Positions 59,295-64,000 of a stretch of 64,000 nucleotides of DNA are shown here, one piece after another. Origin of the DNA: Podocnemis expansa (taxonomy: Eukaryota; Chordata; Testudines; Podocnemididae); the NCBI GenBank assembly GCA_007922195.1, contig ML682067.1, positions 10,549,808 through 10,613,807 on the forward strand. The letters are read 5' to 3'. The notes below the pieces were generated by a model. The model searched no databases, had not been told where the DNA came from, and was given only the letters and a program-made list of their open reading frames with translations. Each line of letters starts with the position of its first letter. The first letter of the stretch is position 1. Made by a program: the position numbers and the translations under genes.

Positions 59295-59560
59295 AATGTG
59301 GAGGTTCTATCTATTAAATGCTTACACGGCCTCTGTGACTGTACTACTGAGCACCTCACAACCTTTAATATGTTTGTCCTTATAACATATCTACAATGAA
59401 AGGAGTATTATTAAGTCCATTTTACAATCAGGGAATTGAGGCAACTAAATGATGACCCATACCACACAGGCAGTCATTGGCAGAGCAGGAAATTATACCC
59501 AGGTCTTCTCACTTCAAGGATAACAGTCTAACCACTGGGCTAGCCTTTCTCCCCAAAGTA
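59295..59560 (+). mobile_element. MIR-type SINE, plus strand
   Basis: Reads TATTATTAAGTCCATTTTAC, then AATTGAGGCAACTAAATGAT, ACACAGGCAGTCATTGGCAG and TATACCCAGGTCTTCTCACT, ending CAGTCTAACCACTGGGCTAG. This follows the MIR order from the core to near the 3' side in the sense direction. Divergence is high, as expected of an old amniote SINE. Confidence 0.75.
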
Positions 59561-60313
59561 GCCTACTGTCATTATAGATATCACTGGGAAGTAGAGCTGA
59601 ATAAATAACTGATTCTTCAGTATGGTGCCATTTCAAACCAAAACATAATTTTTATTATCGTTGTATTTCTCAGCAAAACAAAAAACTGAAAATATTTTGT
59701 TTCAGTAAAAATAAAAGTGTTGAATATCATTTCAATCTGACTTTACATTCTATATATTTTTTTAAAAAATTAGTGTTGACATTTCCGCAATTTTCTTTTT
59801 CAAATATTTTCCAACTGAAACTATTCCCTGAATTAAATCTGATATTGTGAATAGTCTGCACCCCCCACAAAAATCCAGAGAATTTACTATTGACCAAAAT
59901 AATTTTTCCCACCTCTAATGGGAAGCTCTTCTTGTACATAAGAGCCAGCACAGGAGAAGTTGCCTATACATAAGAGCCAGCAGGTGCTGGACAGAAAACT
60001 TGTCTAATGTCAGAAGCAAGCTTCCAGTGGGTACACTTTTGGATAACATTTGACCCTTTGAAATTCCAAAAGCAAAAGAAATTCTACCACTTTCTGAATT
60101 CTAGTCTTCCCCAATAATGCCAGTTACATTTTGAATTGCATCATCTGTTTCTGATTTATACTTGCATTTTGTTATTATTTAACAGGTTCAATATTTTTAC
60201 TATATTTGCATAGTATACTTCACTTAATTTATGTTTTGTTTAGTCAGACAATAAAAATTTATCTGAGGATTTCATTTGGTTGCCTATTTCAAGAACAAGG
60301 AATTATCCTAACA
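59561..60313. other. Old AT-rich repeat, otherwise nothing recognised
   Basis: 59590-59925 has AACTGAAAATATTTTG...CCAAAATAATTTTTCCCACC words in inverted arrangement, like an ancient reptile DNA repeat. 59945-59980 repeats ACATAAGAGCCAGCA twice. Nothing coding. Confidence 0.4.
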
Positions 60314-60500
60314 CAGTGATTGTCAAACTATGGCTTGGGATCCAGTTCTGGGTTCCAGACCCTCAGTTACTGGGTCGCTGCGCACATGGCTGCCGCCACC
60401 GAAACCCTGGAATGTATTGCTGAAAGCTTTAACTGTTGGGTTGCAGTGCATAATGATTTTTTTCAACCGGGTCCCAAGAAAAGAAGGTGGAAAACCACTG
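60314..60500. mobile_element. Small hAT-like MITE with target duplication
   Basis: 187 bp from CAGTGATTGTCAAACTATGG to GGTGGAAAACCACTG, the CAGTGGTTcTCAAAC hAT pattern. Flanking octamers TCCTAACA (60306-60313) and CACTAACA (60501-60508) agree at 6 of 8. Non-coding. Confidence 0.8.
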
Positions 60501-61082
60501 CACTAACAGGTCCAGGACAGGCTGCCAAAAACCCTCTGCATACTATTTTGCTAATAAGTGAACACTTCACATAAATAAACTAAACTCATTCCTTTTTTTA
60601 ACACAGGAAGCACTTTCATCCACCTCTTTGTGAACAGAAAGAATGTCTGCAACTAAAATACAAGTTCTTCCACTGAAAAGATAAAATAAAGGGGTCAGAG
60701 GCTAAACATTATTTACAATAACATTTAGCAGAGTGGGAGAGTGTGAAGAGATTTACTTACTTCTAAATTCTGTAAGTTACTTAATGGACCATAAAATGAT
60801 TTTAAAGAACTGTTTCTCTTTTTAATATCTCCCTTAATGGCACAGTAAACTTCTGTAGCTCATTTCATATAACTCAGTCACTAACGTGTCTACTAAAGCA
60901 GAAGTCTTGTTTAATTTGTTGCTTTTGGGTTTCTCTATATCCTAGGATATCAAAAAAGTATGAGACTCCTATTCAGAGTTTTCCTATTAATTCAGTTTTT
61001 GGTAATAAAGAATTACATTTTGTTCTCAGGATAGGTCTATTACCTTCTTGAATAGAACGGAGGTTGGCCAAGGGTATGTGAA
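60501..61082. other. No recognised feature
   Basis: AT-rich DNA between a hAT MITE and a CR1 tail. Confidence 0.5.
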
Positions 61083-61420
61083 GCTTTCCATGTGCAGCTA
61101 CTTGAAGGGATGCTCCAAGGAGGATGGAGCTCGACTACTCTTGGTAGTAACGGAGGACAGAACGAGGAGCAATGGTCTCAAGTTACAGTTAGGGAGGTCG
61201 AGGCTGGATATTAGGAAAAACTTTTTTACTAGGTGAGTGGTAAAGCATTGGAATGAGCTGCCTAGGGAGGTGGTGGAATCTCCATCTTTGGAGGTGTTTA
61301 AGGCCCAGCTGGACAAAACCATGACTGCGATGGTTTAGTGGGAGTGGTCCTGCCTCTGGCAGGGGGTTGGACTAGATGACCTCATGAGGTCCCTTCCAAC
61401 TCTATGATTCTAAGATACTG
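61083..61420 (+). mobile_element. CR1 LINE 3' end
   Basis: Begins GCAGCTACTTGAAGGGATGC and translates [20 protein letters not shown], then [14 protein letters not shown], after which TAG replaces an arginine codon of the 31.2-31.8 kb copy. It ends GACTAGATGACCTCATGAGG and CTATGATTCTAAGATA. The two copies are clearly the same CR1 subfamily. Confidence 0.9.
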
Positions 61421-62219
61421 GGCATGCTGGATTCTTTATCACTGGGATGTATATAAGTTTGCTTTATTGTACGCCCTCCTTTCACATACATTTTGGTGAC
61501 TTGTATAGGTTGCGCTGGAATATGCCTGCTATAAACCTACATAAGCTCCCCCTGGAGGACACTTTCTATCCTGATGTATTGGACCGAAACATTAGACCCC
61601 TCATGCTCTTGGTTTTCTAGGGCTGCATGGAGTTTTGGCACTGTCTCTCTGGGCTGAACTGAGGTACTGACCCCATCTCTGACATCCACCTGACGCAGCA
61701 GGGACACTACAGTCCAGTTTCCTAGGTCTTGAAACCAGTGCCTGATCTCCTAAGCCTCCCTGGTAGCTCCTGCCTGCTCTGAGTTCCACCAAGGCCATTG
61801 ACCCTCAAATTTATTGTTTCCCTCTTTGAGAATTAAGAGACTATGCAACTAATGCACAGCCTCTGCAAAAGAACTTTTAAAGATGTACTTTACTCTTAGA
61901 TAGCACGATTTATATACAGATCTATGGAAAAACAACAAACACAGTGTCCAAATTCTGCCTTAGTTTCCTCACCACTAGAAGAACCCTTTCTTTTGGTCAG
62001 CGTCTATTAGGGATCCACAGTTCTCCTTCTCCTGATGCTCAACCTTTTCTGCTTCCAGTCCTGGTCATTTCCCTTCATCTCTCTCAGGATGACACATGAA
62101 AAAGTTTCCCTTTTATAAAGTTGCATGGTGCTTTGTCAGATGACCACTCTCATTGACTTCAAACCCCTCTTCAGATGATCTGTAGCTTGTTTACCAGGTC
62201 TTTTGAAAGAATGGAAAGC
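61421..62219. other. No recognised feature
   Basis: Nothing identified; the 65-codon minus-strand frame at 61601-61798 has no known domain. Confidence 0.5.
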
Positions 62220-62311
62220 AAACAAGGAGTCCTGTGGTACTTTTAAAGACTAACAAATTTAGTTATCGCATGAGCTTTCATGGATATAATCCCACTTCAT
62301 CATGTGATAAA
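62220..62311 (-). mobile_element. Penelope-like tail, minus strand
   Basis: AACAAGGAGTCCTGTGGTAC, TTTAAAGACTAACAAATTTA and GCATGAGCTTTCATGG match the tail of the other Penelope copies in reverse. A very short 5'-truncated insertion holding only the terminal segment. Confidence 0.75.
62268..62308 (-). ncRNA. Hammerhead-ribozyme-like motif, third copy
   Basis: On the minus strand: ATGATGA (CTGATGA with the first C changed), AGTGGGATTATATCCAT as a degenerate stem II, then an intact GAAA followed by GCTCATGC. This copy preserves the GAAA box that the copies at 20146 and 24811 have lost. Confidence 0.5.
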
Positions 62312-63598
62312 TATAGCTCCAAAATTGTGGTAAGAATTACTGAATTAGAAGAACAGAGAAAGACATGGAATTACAAAGACAACAAACAAACCTTGTACTG
62401 AAAGCACATCTCAGAACTGACCACTCCTGTCAAGAAGTTAAGGAGGCTTGTTTCACGATGTGAAGAACTCTTTTCCTCAGCTATGCCAGACAATCTCACT
62501 GCAGCTGAGGATCTGGCACAAAATCTGCTAATGCAAATATTGGTCCACAGCCACAGCTCCTATGCACCACAGCAATCATCAGCATAACAGTCTATCCCAG
62601 CATTAGGGGGTCAAATATAACCAAGTTAAGTCTGCTATGCTTTACACTGAAGTGTTCAGAGAACGTAGCCTGTTGCTTAGCTCCACAAGTTATGATTTTT
62701 TTCCTTGCTTCTCAAAATAAAATAAGATTTTATATGTATACACGTATTTTATATTAAGGTACATATAAATACAAACATACCAAGTGTAAATGTTTTTGTA
62801 CAGAATATGAATTTTATTCCTACTTGGTGAGATGGCATAATTCAAAGCTATAATAGCAAAATCACATTAAACTATCAACTCTGTGTCCTGAAGGGTTTGT
62901 GTGTTGTATAGATATACTGCCTAAAGGAACTGAAGGCATAAATTTCAGTATAGCTTAATAGGAATGAATGTTCGTTTGTCTCTGCTCAGTTGACTTTCTC
63001 ATGAACACTACTGGCTTTCACATCTGTCACTTAGTTGCCTCATGGATTCAAGTAGCAGGTGTCAGGATCCATTAGCATGCCAAGTTCTTGATCACTGAAG
63101 CTGGTAGATACCACAGAGATACAATCAGCATAAAAAGGGAGAAAAACAATCTGACAAAACCAGAGAAAACTGAAAAGCAATAAGGGAAGCAGAATAAAAA
63201 ATGTTTAAAAGAGAGGAGATGGGAAAGGAGAACAGGAAAAAAAACCCAATGATAAGCAGAGTGAGATAGTGCTAAATCAGTGCTAAAAACATACAAGTCA
63301 ACATTTAAAGTGCCAACAACTTGCAACACAAAGGAGAAAGAAAATGGCAATTCAGTAGCTGACAGGATGTTAGATTATACTAGTAACAGTCCTTGAGCCT
63401 CACGAGTTTTAAAGAAAAGTATATGAACTCAATTCTACTTTGAGAGCCCTTTGCAAAATTACTGCTCAACCAGCTAATGTCTCAAAGCAAATACTGTTAT
63501 GAAAAGAACAAAAAGATTATGGTCCCACACCAGCAAAGTGCCCAGTCATTGGCTTAATATTAAGCACAGGGGCAGTTCCACTGATTCTGTACACATGT
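62312..63598. other. No recognised feature
   Basis: AT-rich DNA; the 92-codon Phe/Leu-rich frame at 63072-63350 (minus) lies on A-rich sequence and is not credible as a gene. Confidence 0.5.
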
Positions 63599-63990
63599 TC
63601 CAAAGCAATAGCCCTGTTAGTCTAGTTCAGCAAAACAAATAAGGGGTACATCTACACTAGGGGCATAAATTGACTTAGCGAGGCTTAAGCTGAATTAAGC
63701 AACTCCAGGGCCACATTTGGAGTTCATTAAGTCGACTTAAGCACTTGTTTACGTCGACTTAATAACTCCTGCCCTTAAAGTTGACTTTAAGGGTTAAATC
63801 TACTTTATTAAGTCAACTTAATGTAATGTGCCCATTAAAGTTGACTTTATAAAATCGACTTAGTGCCCAAGAGCCATTGAAGTCAACTTTATAAAGTCAA
63901 CTTAAACAAATGGGGCCTCACTAAGTTGACTTAATGAAGCATAGAGATTGCCAAGGATTCCACATGACTTCTTGTTTGTTTTGACTTCTT
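63599..63990 (+). mobile_element. Penelope-like snap-back tail interrupted by a MITE
   Basis: CCAAAGCAATAGCCCTGTTA followed by AGCAAAACAAATAAGG (63599-63644) is the inverted tail. After the MITE, the sequence resumes at AAGGATTCCACATGACTTCT and TGTTTGTTTTGAC. Removing the MITE and one AAGG copy restores a continuous tail of the kind seen at 36309-36427. Confidence 0.7.
63645..63952. mobile_element. MITE, TTAAGTCGACTTAA subfamily, in a Penelope tail
   Basis: The left end is GGTACATCTACACTAGG; the right end is eroded (AGAGATTGCC). AAGG on both sides (63641-63644 and 63953-63956) is the 4-bp target duplication, here confirmed because the host sequence is a known repeat. The interior carries TTAAGTCGACTTAA and AAAGTTGACTTTA words, the same subfamily as the right part of the element near 16690-16903. 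Confidence 0.8.
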
Positions 63991-64000
63991 TTGGTTACTC

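Noticed and set aside
63072..63350. 92-codon Phe/Leu-rich minus-strand frame resembling a membrane protein
   Set aside because: Purine-rich plus-strand sequence gives hydrophobic codons on the other strand by chance; no homolog recognised.

Overview
The window looks like vertebrate, non-mammalian intergenic or intronic DNA, most probably from a turtle (a crocodilian is the main alternative). It is AT-rich. It holds CR1 LINE fragments ending in ATTCTATGA-type tails, two old MIR-type SINEs, DIRS-type tyrosine-recombinase retrotransposons, Penelope-like elements, many hAT-type non-autonomous transposons, and a very abundant family of palindromic MITEs with ends resembling GGCTATGTCTACACT. Species identity is inferred from this repeat spectrum only. 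I found no exon of a host gene, no tRNA or rRNA gene and no CRISPR array. Almost every long reading frame is either a decayed transposon gene or an accident of GC-rich or tandem DNA.

Layout. 0-5 kb: sparse unique DNA with three MITEs. 5-8 kb: a minus-strand DIRS-type element whose gag, RNase H and tyrosine-recombinase remnants are still readable, cut by one MITE. 7.8-9 kb: a MITE, a minus-strand CR1 tail and a hAT element. 12.36-13.87 kb: a hAT-like element carrying a GGCACAC-rich minisatellite. 15.4-16.9 kb: a probable long MITE holding a (TTTC)n tract, a 10-N gap, a Penelope tail and a minisatellite. 19.5-20.2 kb: a Penelope-like element with an open C-terminal GIY-YIG endonuclease frame. 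21.5-22.1 kb: CR1 followed by a MITE. 24.3-25.5 kb: a hAT end, a Penelope tail and a MITE with a GC-rich palindrome array. 27.6-29.1 kb: a MITE, an LTR-like promoter segment, and a MITE with an exact 92-bp tandem duplication. 30.9-31.9 kb: a CR1 inserted in a MITE. 32.2-32.8 kb: a hAT with target duplication. 36.3 kb: a Penelope snap-back hairpin. 40.24-44.85 kb: a DIRS-type element with inverted terminal repeats and an internal complementary region. 45.2 kb: a MITE. 46.7-47.5 kb: a hAT. 53.3-54.2 kb: a hAT with target duplication. 54.4-57.15 kb: the longest CR1, with endonuclease and reverse transcriptase. 59.3 kb: MIR. 60.3 kb: a small hAT. 61.1 kb: a CR1 tail. 62.2-64 kb: Penelope tails, one interrupted by a MITE.

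The most interesting observations are these. (1) The Penelope tails carry a hammerhead-ribozyme-like core next to an AAGCTT-type minimal stem III, with different copies retaining different parts of the core. (2) Penelope copies show inverted snap-back tails. (3) The 40-44 kb element shows textbook DIRS architecture in raw sequence. (4) A MITE superfamily with shared ends, 4-bp target duplications and interchangeable palindromic interiors has no visible transposase. None of these is a working host gene; their value is evolutionary and structural.
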